Assembly (NCBI RefSeq): GCF_029168945.1
Contig: NC_083604.1
Coordinates: 75,532,211-75,596,210 of the forward strand
DNA: 64,000 nt
Direction: 5' to 3'
Source of the DNA: Cannabis sativa
Taxonomy: Eukaryota; Streptophyta; Magnoliopsida; Rosales; Cannabaceae
The notes below the pieces were generated by a model, which was given only the letters and a program-made list of their open reading frames with translations, did not search any database and had not been told where the DNA came from. This document shows, piece after piece, positions 49,500 through 60,070 of the stretch (position 1 is the first letter of the stretch; each line of letters opens with the position of its first letter). Made by a program: the position numbers and the translations under genes.

Positions 49500-50300
49500 A
49501 AAAATTGCCTGTGGGCTAAATTTTTAATTTAATAAGATTAGATTTAGATGTAGATTATGATAGATTTACACAATTTATGAAAAACTTAAAGTTTAATATT
49601 TCTATCTTAATGAAAGGTATGAAACACTTAATTATTTATAAATGTTTCAAAATTTTATACTTTATGATAAAATTATTAAATTAAATCTACATAATTTCGT
49701 GGGATAAATTAAGAGAATTTAATTTAACATATTAATCATGTGAATATAATAAAATCCCCGTAGGGTAAGATTATTATGTTCACATAATTCATGTCCATTA
49801 TGTGATCTTAATCCACTTAATATATATAATTTTATATAATTAAGGATGCTGTGGCTACTCCCTAATTATTTAAAATTATGTGGTTCACTAGACACCAAAG
49901 TATAAACTGAAGATTAAAATTTTACTAAATCCAAACCTGTGGGCTAAATTTTAAATTTAATAAAATTAGATGAACTTTATGATAGATTTAATTAAACAAT
50001 TAGTTTTGGAAAATGAAGGTTTATTATCTATCTTTAATTAAATTTGTGATAACACTATTAAATTAAATCCCCATAACTCCCTGTGGGGTAAATTAAGAGA
50101 ATTTAATTTAACATATTATCCTAATTAATTATACAAATATAATAAAATCCCTGTGGGGTAAAATTATTATACCTATATAATTAATTAGAAGTTATGTCCA
50201 TTAAGGTGAATTTTAATTAATATATAATTTTATACAAATAAGGATGCTGTGGCTACTCCCTAATTATATAAAATTATATTTTCACTTTGACATTAGGTAT
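49500..50300. repeat. recurrent short motifs in the Copia interior
   Basis: GATGCTGTGGCTACTC(C/T)CTAA occurs at about 49845 and 50243, and also at 47016. CCTGTGGG(G/C)TAAA-type strings occur at about 49508, 49936, 50080 and 50150, with a variant at 49757. Each is embedded in an AATTTAATTTAACATATTA-type context. They divide this region into imperfect units of roughly 200-400 bp. Confidence 0.75.
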
Positions 50301-51419
50301 TGGGCTCTACCTAAAAGTAATTTCGTTATTAACATAGTAGACAATCACTGAGATTAATGCTCTTAGTGTGGTCGTCCGAAGATCATTAAAAACCGTTCTA
50401 GATATGAGCATTTGTCTCAAATTCATGTTTTCTTATGTCAAACCACAAAATTACTTACATTTTATTCATATTTTATTCATTTTAGGAAGTTTTATGAATA
50501 TTTTATGAAGTTTTATGAAACTTAATGTGCTATATAAAATATTCAACCTATCTTAGTGTTTGAATATTTCTAAATATATCTAGCACTATAAAAGGAATTT
50601 ATGTATAGCATTTAAATCATACAAATCTAAATTAATTGCATTAAACATAAATTTGCCAAATAAATACAAATTAATACAATTATTGTATGATAATAAATTA
50701 AATGCTTAATTCCATAATATATAATTAATTATGCATTTATGACCATATAATATCTTAAATATTTATACTAATAATTAATTTGTATAAATAAGGTAATTAT
50801 ACAAATTAGTACAATTAATTATATGGAATGAATTAAATGCAAAATTAAAGACTATACTTAATGGCAGATTTTTCAAATTTTATTAATTTAAACAATAAAT
50901 TACATAAATTTGGTAATAAATAATTAAATGCACAATTATACAAATTGTACAATTATTACATGCCTAAATAAATCATGTAATTAATTACCATATTAAAACA
51001 AATTTCCATTTTCAGTTTATACTAAATAACATATTAATTCTAAATATATGTATTAAATTAAAAATGGAAATTAATGAATGTAATTTATTGACTAAATTAA
51101 CAATAGGAGAATAATTTATATTTCCAAATAAATAAAAAATATATAAAAAAAAAATCGAAATTTTTTCCCTTTTTTTTTTTTTTTTTGAAAAATACACTGC
51201 CATAAACAACATGATAAAATTTCCTTAAACTTCCAAAAATCATGAAATCAATTCCAAATGAATCTAAATGCAAAAATTAAGACATTCATATAGATTTTAT
51301 GCATCGAAAATACATAAAACAAAGACTTTAAAAATCACCAAAATTTTCTGAAAAATAATTTTGAGATTTCTTTGTTTTTTTCAAAGTGGATTTTCATGCT
51401 TAGAACAATCTATATTAAT

Positions 51420-51830
51420 ATATGAATGTATTAATACATATACAATATATATATATATAAATATATATATACATATATATACAGAAAAATAAAAATACTG
51501 TATGTATATATATAAACATGAAATGTATATATGTATATATTTGTATATAGCATTTAGATATATAAATAATATATATATATACAACATATATACGTAATGA
51601 AATGAAGAAAATATATATATATATATGAATATATATATATGAACTGAATGAATAAACAAGTATATATGTATAAAAATATATATGTATATATATAATTGGG
51701 ATTGAATGAATATGAATATATAAATATATACCCCAACGAAAATAAATATATATATCAACACTGAATTAAATATATATATATATAAACACTGTATATACGA
51801 GTATATATATATATATATGAAACTCAAACT
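51420..51830. repeat. (TA)n-rich low-complexity tract inside the Copia leader
   Basis: Long runs of TATATATA and ACATATAT broken by short unique words, close to the primer site. The open frames across it (Tyr/Ile repeats) are artefacts of the low complexity. Confidence 0.85.
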
Positions 51831-51868
51831 AAAATCAAGGCAGAGATAAAAACCGCTCTGATACCAAC

Positions 51869-52386
51869 TGTTAGAAATTTATATATATAAACTGAAATGT
51901 ATATGTTTAAGTATTAAGTGCGGAATTAATCAAACATATATACACTATGAATAAGGATCGAAATACCTCCAGCCATTGAATCTTGAACTTCAAACCCACA
52001 TAAGCTTTGATCTGCAAAGGAAATTGACTACCATGGGTAATCGGGCTTCCTCGCTCTCTCAACTCTCTTTAGATGGAATTTGCTGTTATGAACAGAATGA
52101 GTGAGGAGCTCGGGGACCGAGACCCTATATTTATAGGTGAGATACTCCATCAGTATCTGCGCCACATTAATTGTCAGAATATTTTGACAATTAATTCAGG
52201 AAATCAAATCAGGTAATGAATATAGAAATCTGACCATATATAGAATATTACGTAATTGATTTTGTCCAGATTCAATAAATATAAAATATTCATTTATCAG
52301 AAAATCAATTATTTATTTATTTCCTTAAATAGAAATTTATTTCTTTATATAGAAATAGATTTCCTTAAATAAATAATATTCTTACA
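51869..52386 (-). repeat. 5' LTR of the Copia element
   Basis: 518-bp LTR carrying the promoter; its inner edge at 51869 adjoins the primer site (minus-strand AGTTGGTATCAGAGC). It is nearly identical to 45402-45919. Confidence 0.95.
52125..52135 (-). promoter_or_regulatory. TATA box in the 5' LTR
   Basis: The minus strand reads TATAAATATAG, preceded by CTCACC and followed by GGTCTCGGTCCCCG. The place within the LTR is that of a promoter, so transcription would start about 30 bp further along the minus strand (near 52095). The same sequence is present in the other LTR (45658-45668). Confidence 0.65.
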
Positions 52387-52391
52387 AAATT

Positions 52392-53861
52392 GACAATAGC
52401 AAAAACCAAAAAGACATGACTAATAAATTCATTTGTGTGTTTTCTTCTCTTTTGACTTCATAAGCAGCCATTTTATCCCATCACTTAAAAAAGTCCAAAC
52501 TCCACAAACAAATACCATCAATTTATTTGACCCTTTATCAATAATAATGATAAAACTATACATAGTACACCACAAGTAAAGAATAAAGACATTAATGCCA
52601 TACCAATAGCTTATCTTCAAGAACCAAAAAAAAAAAAGTAAGGAAGTAAAATTAAAAATCCATCTATGGTGGATAAAGTGAAACATTAATCAAGCATGCA
52701 ATGCAATTGAAAAGTTCAAGGAAGAAAAAATAAACTAAAGAAATAAAAATACTTAAAACACATCTATCAAGGTAATTTTTATAGGACAAAGTTATAAAAC
52801 ACATCTTTAGAATTGCACAAACAAGTATATTTGAAATTGAAATTCCTTCCCACCCCAAAATGAATAGCGTTTTATCTTGGGAATCCTCTTATTTATAAAG
52901 AAAAGAAAAAAGAAAAAAAATCCATCACTATTATCGAGTTAAGGAATTTATACGTTGTTGTGTAACTTGGTGAAACTTTCACATTGTCTTTTTTTTTTTA
53001 TTTTCTATTTTTTATTTTATTTTGATAGCTAGAGTTTCACATTGCTTGGTAGCTACTATCTTAGCTTAGATCCAATTCAATTCTCTCAAGATGTTGATTG
53101 AAATATCGAAAGAAGAAGGGCCTAAGCCCAAGCTCAATCCTATAGTTAAAAGGCCCAGAAATGGCTTGTACCATTGATGGACTGCGGAAATGACATAATT
53201 ATTATATTAATTTATTTTTGACAATTTTATTCTAATTTCATTATTTTAATTTTTAATATCTCTATTTTTCTTCCTTCGAAAAGATACAATAATTATTTAT
53301 TAATAAGTAAGGATACAGTTTTCTTGCCTGAAGATAACACAAGCAAAATTAACTAATATAACTTATAAGCTTAGTGGGTTAATTACAATTAGGAAAAGAA
53401 AAAGAAAAAACTAACAGCAACTTCAAACAAAGTTTTATAATTCACCAGTTATTAAGCATCTGAGGAATGTAAAGTGAGCTAAATTTTCAAACCAAACAAG
53501 TATATGACAAATTTAACTCATCAACCAATAACATTCCAATAAAAATTAGAAAATAATAAACTTATTATTGAAAAAAAAAAAAGGAAACGAAATAAGAGAC
53601 ATAAACTTGACAAGGAATCACGAAACCACAAAACAAAGGGTCAATAAACACAAGGAGAAAAAATATAGAACCGAAATTGATTAGTGCACATTTATACACT
53701 TAAGATAAATTATCGTTTATTTTTATATTTTTTATAAATTTGATGTTTTTTGTAATCGTATAGTTTTAAGTTTTAAACACGACAATACTAATAATATAAT
53801 TTTGGTGCACAAAGATAATAATAAATATAGAAAAATTTTACAATAAATTTCCTTAAAATTA
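52392..53861. other. AT-rich spacer between Copia element and foldback
   Basis: No gene or structured repeat seen. Short minus-strand ORFs near 52430-52860 are hydrophobic, low-complexity and match no family I recognise. Confidence 0.45.
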
Positions 53862-54214
53862 GTGTATCGATGAACTTTTATCTATTTTAGAGTATCTAAA
53901 AAAATACTTAGTTTAATATTTTTTATGGTCGTATACATTATATATATTTAAGACATTTGATAAAATTTTGAGAAATTTCAAAAAATTTAACACATTGAAA
54001 ATAGTGTCCAAAAAATCTGTTGCACGAGTGACTTTTTTATTTTATACTCGTGTGAAATGAACGGTTTAAACATTGATTTGTATATTATAAATTATTCCAA
54101 ATTTTTTAAAATTTTGCAGGATGTCTTAAATAACTATAACATACACGACTATAAAAAAAATTAAACTAAATTTTTTTATAGATACCGAAATAGTTTTGGA
54201 TTGTATCAATATAC
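53862..54214. mobile_element. foldback element with about 117-bp inverted arms
   Basis: The arm 53862-53978 and the reverse complement of 54099-54214 align along their length (shared GTAT.GAT, ATCTAAAAAAAT / TTTAGTTTAAT, TATGGTCGTATAC versus TATAGTCGTGTATG, TTTAAGACAT). The 120-bp centre contains TTGCACGAGTGAC and TATACTCGTGTGAA, which are also inverted. No target duplication was recognised. Noncoding. Confidence 0.65.
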
Positions 54215-54473
54215 CTATGTTAATATAGTGTATTGTAGAAGCACCCATAAACATATATGTCAAAATTGAAAAACAAAACATGATCAAAAGAAACTGAAAA
54301 ATAAGATTTGTTCCGCCTTAAGTAACATGTCGCTTGTCATGTCGCGCAACTTATGAAAATTGGATATCTCTTGGGTTCCAACTGAAATGCTAAAGTTGTA
54401 TCTTATATATCATTGTAAATAAAGACTCATATATAATGTTTAACTCTCTCCTTGTCACATACTTACTTCCATT
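54215..54473. other. short spacer
   Basis: Between the foldback and the LINE target duplication. Nothing is seen. Confidence 0.4.
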
Positions 54474-54550
54474 TTGTCAAAAGTCAATTTTTTTAGTTTT
54501 AGTTTTTTTTTTAAAAAAATAAGCATAATTATTCGTTAATTAAAAAACAG

Positions 54551-55081
54551 TTAGACATTGCAGTCATTACAAAAAAGGCTCTCCAGTAAGGAGGAGATCA
54601 GAATAGAGTCGTACAACTGGTGGGTGAAAGCCCACCTAGCTACATTATGGGCAACATAGTTACAAGTCCTGCTAACATTAGAAAAATTACAACTAATAAA
54701 AGAGGGAGAAGACTTAATACAAAAGGAGACATAGTTCTCAAGAGCCCAATGAGACTCCTTCCCATTGAGAGCATTGATAGCTAGCCTCGAGTCCCTCTCC
54801 ACAATAACATATTTAGACCCTAACTCCAATACCAACGAAATAGCCAAACGGCAGGCCGCAGCTTCTCCACATAACACATCCGAGAAATCCAACCGAGACG
54901 TATGAACCCGAATCACCCTACCCAAATGATTCCTTGCTACAACAGTTGTGTACATACTTTTTAAGCCCACTCTAACATCACAATTCATTTTTATCCAATC
55001 TTGAGGAGGTGGAGTCCAAGTCTCCCTCTCAGTGTAGGGCATGGCAAGAAAGAAGCATGTGACTCTGCAAAATAAGTACAA
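54551..55081 (-). pseudogene. RNase H-like domain of the LINE
   Basis: A 176-residue open frame with the plant LINE RNase H layout: MNCDVRVG (first Asp), VVARNHLGRVI, GEAAACRLAI (Glu), VIVERDSRLAI (Asp) and NYVAHNVARWA near the end. It is only a piece of the broken ORF2 and is not expected to be made alone. Confidence 0.75.
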
Positions 55082-55217
55082 ATATGGTCAATGCATTTCA
55101 ACACATCAGAAGGAGAATTATTGTGTACCAACTCGTTGCGTATTCTCCAATGGTGTCAACAACAATCAATGCATAAAGAAAGACATCCTCAACTCGGATA
55201 CCCCTATTTTTAAGATC

Positions 55218-55768
55218 TCATATGAATTTAACCCAGTCCCAAACACGAATACTAGTATCACAAACATGGTAAATGCCCCAAGGCGAAGATCGCCATAGGT
55301 GTAATGCCACATCACATGAAAGAAATGAATGTTCAATAGATTCCTCCCTCAACCCACACAATGGACAACTTGTATCCTCAATCTGAAATCTTCTTCCAAT
55401 CACTGATCTAATAGAGAGCGCATTAGAAAGGATGCACCACCAAAAAATCTTATGACGCTCCAAAATTTTGCTATTCTGTAGCTTATTCCAAAGCAACAAA
55501 GCAACCTCGCAGAGGGGGGCTCTTTCCAAAGCCTGTGACAGGTAAGCCGATTTACCCGAGAATCTCCGTTACTTTCCAAGGTCCAAACCCATCTATCATA
55601 ATCCTGACCCGAGGGATTGCCACCTTTAAAGATTGCAGAAACTGTCTCTTGATCAAAAAGACTGTTTAACTTATGGACATCCCAATTGCCACTAGTTAAC
55701 AAGAGATCAGCCACACTGTTGTGATCTGTCGAAACATCACCATTTGATTTCAGGACGAAGCCATTCAA
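55218..55768 (-). pseudogene. zf-RVT region of the LINE
   Basis: Two overlapping frames (55400-55768 and 55218-55529) carry YDRWVWTLESNGDSRVN, then LLWNKLQ, KIFWWCILSNALSIRS and the Cys motif CPLCGLREESIEHSFLSC. A frameshift near 55500 separates them, so the protein is broken. Confidence 0.75.
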
Positions 55769-56014
55769 ATGAGGAATCTAGGGATCCCTCCAAATACTAG
55801 TGTCCCTACCATTAGCCACCATTTTACAGGCCATTTTTCTTAAAATTGCATTGGCTTTCACAACATTTTTCCAAAATCAGGAATCAGAGTCTTTACATCT
55901 ACAACTGAGAAAATCCTTTCCTTTTAGATACTTGGCCTCCAAGATCTTGCAACATAAAGACTGACAGCCATTCAAAATTTTCCACCCCCACTTGGCCAGA
56001 AAAGCAAGGTTCAT

Positions 56015-56880
56015 TTATTTAGTTTTCCGAAAACCTAGACCACCTAAAGACTCAAGATTACAAAGTTTATCCCTAGCTCTTAGATGAAGACCATGGTTCC
56101 CTTTCTCAAAGTCCCACCAAAAATCCCGGACCAAAATATCGATCCAATAGACAAGACGATTAGAGAGTTTTGTGGCTTGCATGTCGTAGATAGGCAGCGA
56201 TAGACCCACAGACTTAATAAGGGTAGCCCGGCCCGCCTTGGACAACGTTTTTGCCTTCCAACCCTACAATTTAGAAGTGAGATTGTCAAGGATGAAATTG
56301 AAGTCAACATCCTTTTATCTTGATTTGAATAGGGGTAGGCCCAAGTACTTTATAACACCTTCCGGAGAATCAATACCCAAAGTTTCCTTGATTCCTCTTC
56401 TCATGTCGTTAGGGGTATTTCTGCTAAAGAAGATTGACGTTTTGAGCTCATTAACTTTTTGGCCAGACCAAATGCAAAATCTCTCAAGGCAGTTTCAATA
56501 ACAATTAACTTCGTTCAAATTGGCCCGACCAACTAGAATAAGGTCATCTGCTAAGAAGATATGGGAAAGAACTGGACTTCCCCTACTCAGCTTAATGCCT
56601 TGATATTCTCTTTTCCAATGGCCTCTTCCAAGAGTCTTGATAAGACTTCAGCATCACAAATGAAGAGATAGAGGGACAGTGGGTCGCCCTGGCGAAGCCC
56701 ACAGGAGGGCATAATCTTGCCGACATGACCCATATTAAGACATATTTTGAGAGTAGTGGTGGAGATGCACTGATAAACCCAATTGCGAAACTGTTGGGGG
56801 AATCCATAACAATCATAAACATTATCAATGAATCTCCAACTTAGCCTATCATAGATTTTTACCAGATCAATATTAATGGC
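56015..56880 (-). pseudogene. reverse transcriptase remnant of the LINE
   Basis: The C-terminal half of the reverse transcriptase in several frames: IDLVKIYDRLSWRFIDNVYD, then PSCGLRQGDPLSLYLFICDA, then KAGRATLIKSVGLSLPIYDM. The palm catalytic Asp pair could not be found intact. The segment begins abruptly at the target duplication, so this is where reverse transcription stopped. Confidence 0.75.
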
Positions 56881-56893
56881 TTGTCAAAATTCA

Positions 56894-57635
56894 GTTACTT
56901 TGTAAAAAGTTCCAACCGTTTGTAATGTTGTATCATATTCCACAAATGGGTGTAAAATCTATACTTTATAGACGAAGGATCCTATTAAAATCTGACCAAA
57001 GTCTTCTTTTAGAAAAAAAAAAAAAAAGAAAAAAAGTGACCAAGTAAACCAATAAAACGTGTACTGAATGAATGAATATCACCCTCTTTGCTTTGCACTT
57101 TGCATTTAGATTTTTTTTTTTTTTTTTGGAAGGATTTAGATTTCAGTCAAGGTAAAAGTTAAATCACAAAATCTAAATATAATTTATTTTCAATTGCTTT
57201 CAAATTTAAAAATAATTAATGAAATTAATTATATATATTTTTGAAAGGTATACATACATGTATATTGTATGAGGGAAGTTCTTGTGTTTTTATTGATATT
57301 TATATCTTTCAATTCAAACAATTCAAAAATAGAAAATTCCATCTTCCCACCTCCCCAAACATTCTTTTCACCATTTACTTTGATTCGAGGTCTTCTTTAA
57401 TCTTTAAAGATAAATAATAATAATAAAATATTTGTTAAATTAGGGAATTACTACATATTCCAAACAACAACATTGGCCTAACATTCACTTACATTTCACA
57501 CACCATAACAAAAAATAGAAACAGAATCGAATTCCTATTCACTTCACCCATTAAATACAATAATAATTATAACAATATCAAAAAAGATTTTTTTTTTCTT
57601 TTAATGAAATATCCATAATTAATTAATTATCTAAA
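56894..57635. other. 3' flank of the WD40 gene and spacer
   Basis: AT-rich, with poly-A and poly-T runs near 57010-57030 and 57110-57127. Includes the 3' UTR of the WD40 gene. No other gene is seen. Confidence 0.45.
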
Positions 57636-59075
57636 TTAATATCTTCTGGAACTCGTGTTCCTTGGAAGAGTAGCAAAACTAGGAGCCATGCCAAACGACG
57701 GCGTTTTATCATTCCCATCACCAGAAGAACAATGCTGATTTAGACCCAACGGTTGTGCTTGTTCCGAAGCTCTCCACATCTTCACCGACTTATCCAAACT
57801 ACCACTGTAAACAATCCACCGCCTCTCTCCTCCACCCTCCTCCGCCGTATTATTATTATTGTTATTATTTTCCCTCTCTTTCTCGACAGCCAAACACTTT
57901 ACTGGTCCCATATGACCAGTTAAAACAGATAAACAAATGTGGTCCCCACCTTTAACCCTTTTCCAAACACAAATACCCATATCAGCCGAGCCACTAAACA
58001 CCAAGCTTCCAGCCGTAGCCAAACACAGCACAGCCAACTTATGACCCCTCAAAACGCCGCCGTGTGATAAAGACTTATCTCTCTCCCAATAGTTAACGGC
58101 TCCGTCTGATGATCCACAGTAAATAAAAGTCGCTTCTTGATTAACCGTTAAAGCCGTAACGGCACACTCTTGTTTTAACAGCGTTTGAGAAAAGAAGTGT
58201 TTCGTTCCCTTACCTTGATATTCTCTCCGCCACACTTTAACGGTTCCGTCAGCTGAGCCTGTGAATACCAAACCGTCGAAAGCCGTTACTAAAGCGTTAA
58301 CGGCGTCATCGTGAGCTTGAACTGATTCTAAGCATTTGAAATCGGAGACTTTCCAGACTTTGAAGGTTTTGTCCCATGAAGCAGAGTAAAGAAGAGTACC
58401 ATCTTCGCTCAAACTAAGACATGAGATTGCATCGAAGTGTTTAATCCAAAGAACGTTACGATGTCTTCTAACCTCCACGTAATTACTCGGTTTCATCGAA
58501 CATTTTATGTAGTTTTTCAATGTGGGCAAAGTCCCAACTCGTTTATAATTCGGCGTGTTCTTATTCGAGACTTTCCAAACTCTGATCTTTCCATCTTGAT
58601 GACCGGTAAAGATTCTGTCACCCGAAATAACTATGGCTTTAACCAAACCACTGTTTGATTTAAAACCAGCGTATTCTCTCTGGTTTTTCCATACCCTGAT
58701 GTTCTTGCTATCGGAACCGGTGTACAACAAGTCACCGGCGGCGGCCAATGAATATATGTGACCTTCTTCTCTGACGAGAGAACCCATAAGGACGTTGGAG
58801 AAGTTGTCATTTCCCGGAGATGGATTATGGCTGACGTGGGTTGACCAAGGTGATTTGGCGTATGGTGACATGGAGCCGGAAGCTTCGTCGTCTACACCTC
58901 CGGCGGCTGAGTCACCAAATGGGTCAGTTGGAGGACTTGTTAATGGAGTACCTTCGTTATTATCACGGTCGTCAAAATCTTCAGAGTTCTTTAATCTGCC
59001 GAATCTTTGTCCTCGGCTACTGAATTCATCTGTAAATATACGACCCCCTGTTCTCGACGAGCTTTTCTTCATCAT
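57636..59075 (-). CDS. WD40-repeat protein, JINGUBANG-like
   Basis: A complete intronless gene of 479 aa starting at the ATG at 59075 ([11 protein letters not shown]). Residues 1-95 are polar and Ser/Pro/Asp-rich. From about 100 there are seven WD40 repeats, each with GH, GS or similar turns and a WK/WR/WE close: [78 protein letters not shown] and [13 protein letters not shown]. It would fold as a beta-propeller scaffold. In Arabidopsis the family member JINGUBANG restrains pollen germination outside the stigma; the match is from layout and the N-terminal style, so the exact function here is inferred. An Asn run (NNNNNNN) lies near residue 412. Confidence 0.85.
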   Translation of the reverse strand: MMKKSSSRTGGRIFTDEFSSRGQRFGRLKNSEDFDDRDNNEGTPLTSPPTDPFGDSAAGGVDDEASGSMSPYAKSPWSTHVSHNPSPGNDNFSNVLMGSLVREEGHIYSLAAAGDLLYTGSDSKNIRVWKNQREYAGFKSNSGLVKAIVISGDRIFTGHQDGKIRVWKVSNKNTPNYKRVGTLPTLKNYIKCSMKPSNYVEVRRHRNVLWIKHFDAISCLSLSEDGTLLYSASWDKTFKVWKVSDFKCLESVQAHDDAVNALVTAFDGLVFTGSADGTVKVWRREYQGKGTKHFFSQTLLKQECAVTALTVNQEATFIYCGSSDGAVNYWERDKSLSHGGVLRGHKLAVLCLATAGSLVFSGSADMGICVWKRVKGGDHICLSVLTGHMGPVKCLAVEKERENNNNNNNTAEEGGGERRWIVYSGSLDKSVKMWRASEQAQPLGLNQHCSSGDGNDKTPSFGMAPSFATLPRNTSSRRY

Positions 59076-60065
59076 ATTTTATAGCTTCATCAAAAAATAA
59101 TAATTATATATAAATATAATACATGTGCGTGTATTTATTATATATATATAAGTAGTAGCTATGGAAGAAGAAAGGAATAAAGAAGATTTCTTTTTTGTAC
59201 GAAGGAAACCGAAAGGGAAAAAACAGAGTCAATCGAAGAGGAAGACAGATAATAAAGGAATGTTTATTTAAATTTCTTTCTTTCTATGATATTATTATTA
59301 TTGTTATTATTATTATTATTATTGCCAAAAGGAATAAGAATTGAGGAATTTTCTATGATGGTTGGTTTGAGAGAGAGAGTTGAGGAAAGAAAGAATGGTA
59401 ATGGTTGAAGAAAAGATTATGTCCTGTAATGTTAAAATCTATTTTTGGTAATTTTCTAAAATAAAAACAAATTCTAAAATGTTCTAATTGGATGGGTTCC
59501 TTGTCCGGTTGTAAACAAAACATTCGTTACGCTGTTGAAATTAATTGAAAAAAATGAGTCACCTTTCAGTTGACTTGTTCAATTAAACATCTCTTAATTG
59601 TGTATTAATGAAATTAATAATTTGTTAATTTCATAGACTATATAACTATTTTACAAGCCAATATTGCATGGTGATAAAATCAGTCATAGACTCGTAGTAA
59701 TTTAATAAATTAACTGTAAACTTAGAAATGTGATTAAGTAAAAAGATATTATTAACTTAGGATATAATGTTTGGTTACCAATACCATGCACTTATTTCTT
59801 TTATTTAAATATACATTTTACTTCCACCTATTTATCTAGTCCCCTTTCAATTTTTTATTTTTTTTTTAAAAAAACAATTTTATTAATAACAATTATCTAA
59901 AATAATACCATCAGAATTAGAAAAGTAGTCAAATAATTGTATAATTCCAAGATCGTTTAATAAAAAAATTATATTAAAAAAAGTATAGCATCACAGTTAA
60001 TCTAAAAAATATTTATATTCAGTTTCATCTACCGCTTAGAAGACATAACAGTAAAAACTATTGCA
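59076..60065. other. WD40 gene promoter/leader and spacer
   Basis: A/G-rich leader-like sequence near 59160-59270, an (ATT)n microsatellite at about 59287-59325 and a GAGAGAGAG run at 59370. The rest is AT-rich. No other gene is seen. Confidence 0.5.
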
Positions 60066-60070
60066 GTAGG

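Larger units (their letters stand above)
45402..52386 (-). mobile_element. Copia LTR retrotransposon with near-identical LTRs and decayed pol
   Basis: The element reads on the minus strand. LTRs at 45402-45919 (3' LTR) and 51869-52386 (5' LTR) are both 518 bp, start TGTTAGAAATTT and end TTCTTACA on the plus strand; by eye they differ at one base (CACG versus CAGG). The 5-bp duplication AAATT flanks it (45397-45401 and 52387-52391). The primer site GGTATCAGAGC lies at about 51854-51864 and the purine tract AAGTGGGAGAA beside the 3' LTR. The 5.9-kb interior has no long ORF, but around 47100-47260 the minus strand shows a frameshifted reverse transcriptase (FEKRIMEIIIYQKVSGSN, then VLYVDNMLLA, where the family motif is YVDD). 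This element must have moved using enzymes from elsewhere. Confidence 0.9.
54487..56880 (-). mobile_element. 5'-truncated L1-type LINE retrotransposon, decayed
   Basis: Flanked by a 13-bp duplication with one mismatch: TTGTCAAAAGTCA (54474-54486) and TTGTCAAAATTCA (56881-56893). On the minus strand, it starts inside the reverse transcriptase (INIDLVKIYDRLSW near 56860, then PSCGLRQGDPLSLYLFI near 56680), continues with the connection region (SKAGRATLIKSVGLSLPIY, 56015-56245), a zinc-binding RVT-type domain (HKIFWWCILSNAL ... SCPLCGLREESIEHSFLSC, 55218-55529) and an RNase H domain (54551-55081), and ends in an A-rich tail near 54500. Several frameshifts separate the parts. The 5' end, endonuclease and ORF1 are missing, as in many LINE copies. 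Confidence 0.88.

Noticed and set aside
51381..51827. Tyr/Ile-rich membrane-like protein on the minus strand
   Set aside because: Made entirely of TATATA-type low-complexity sequence inside the Copia leader.
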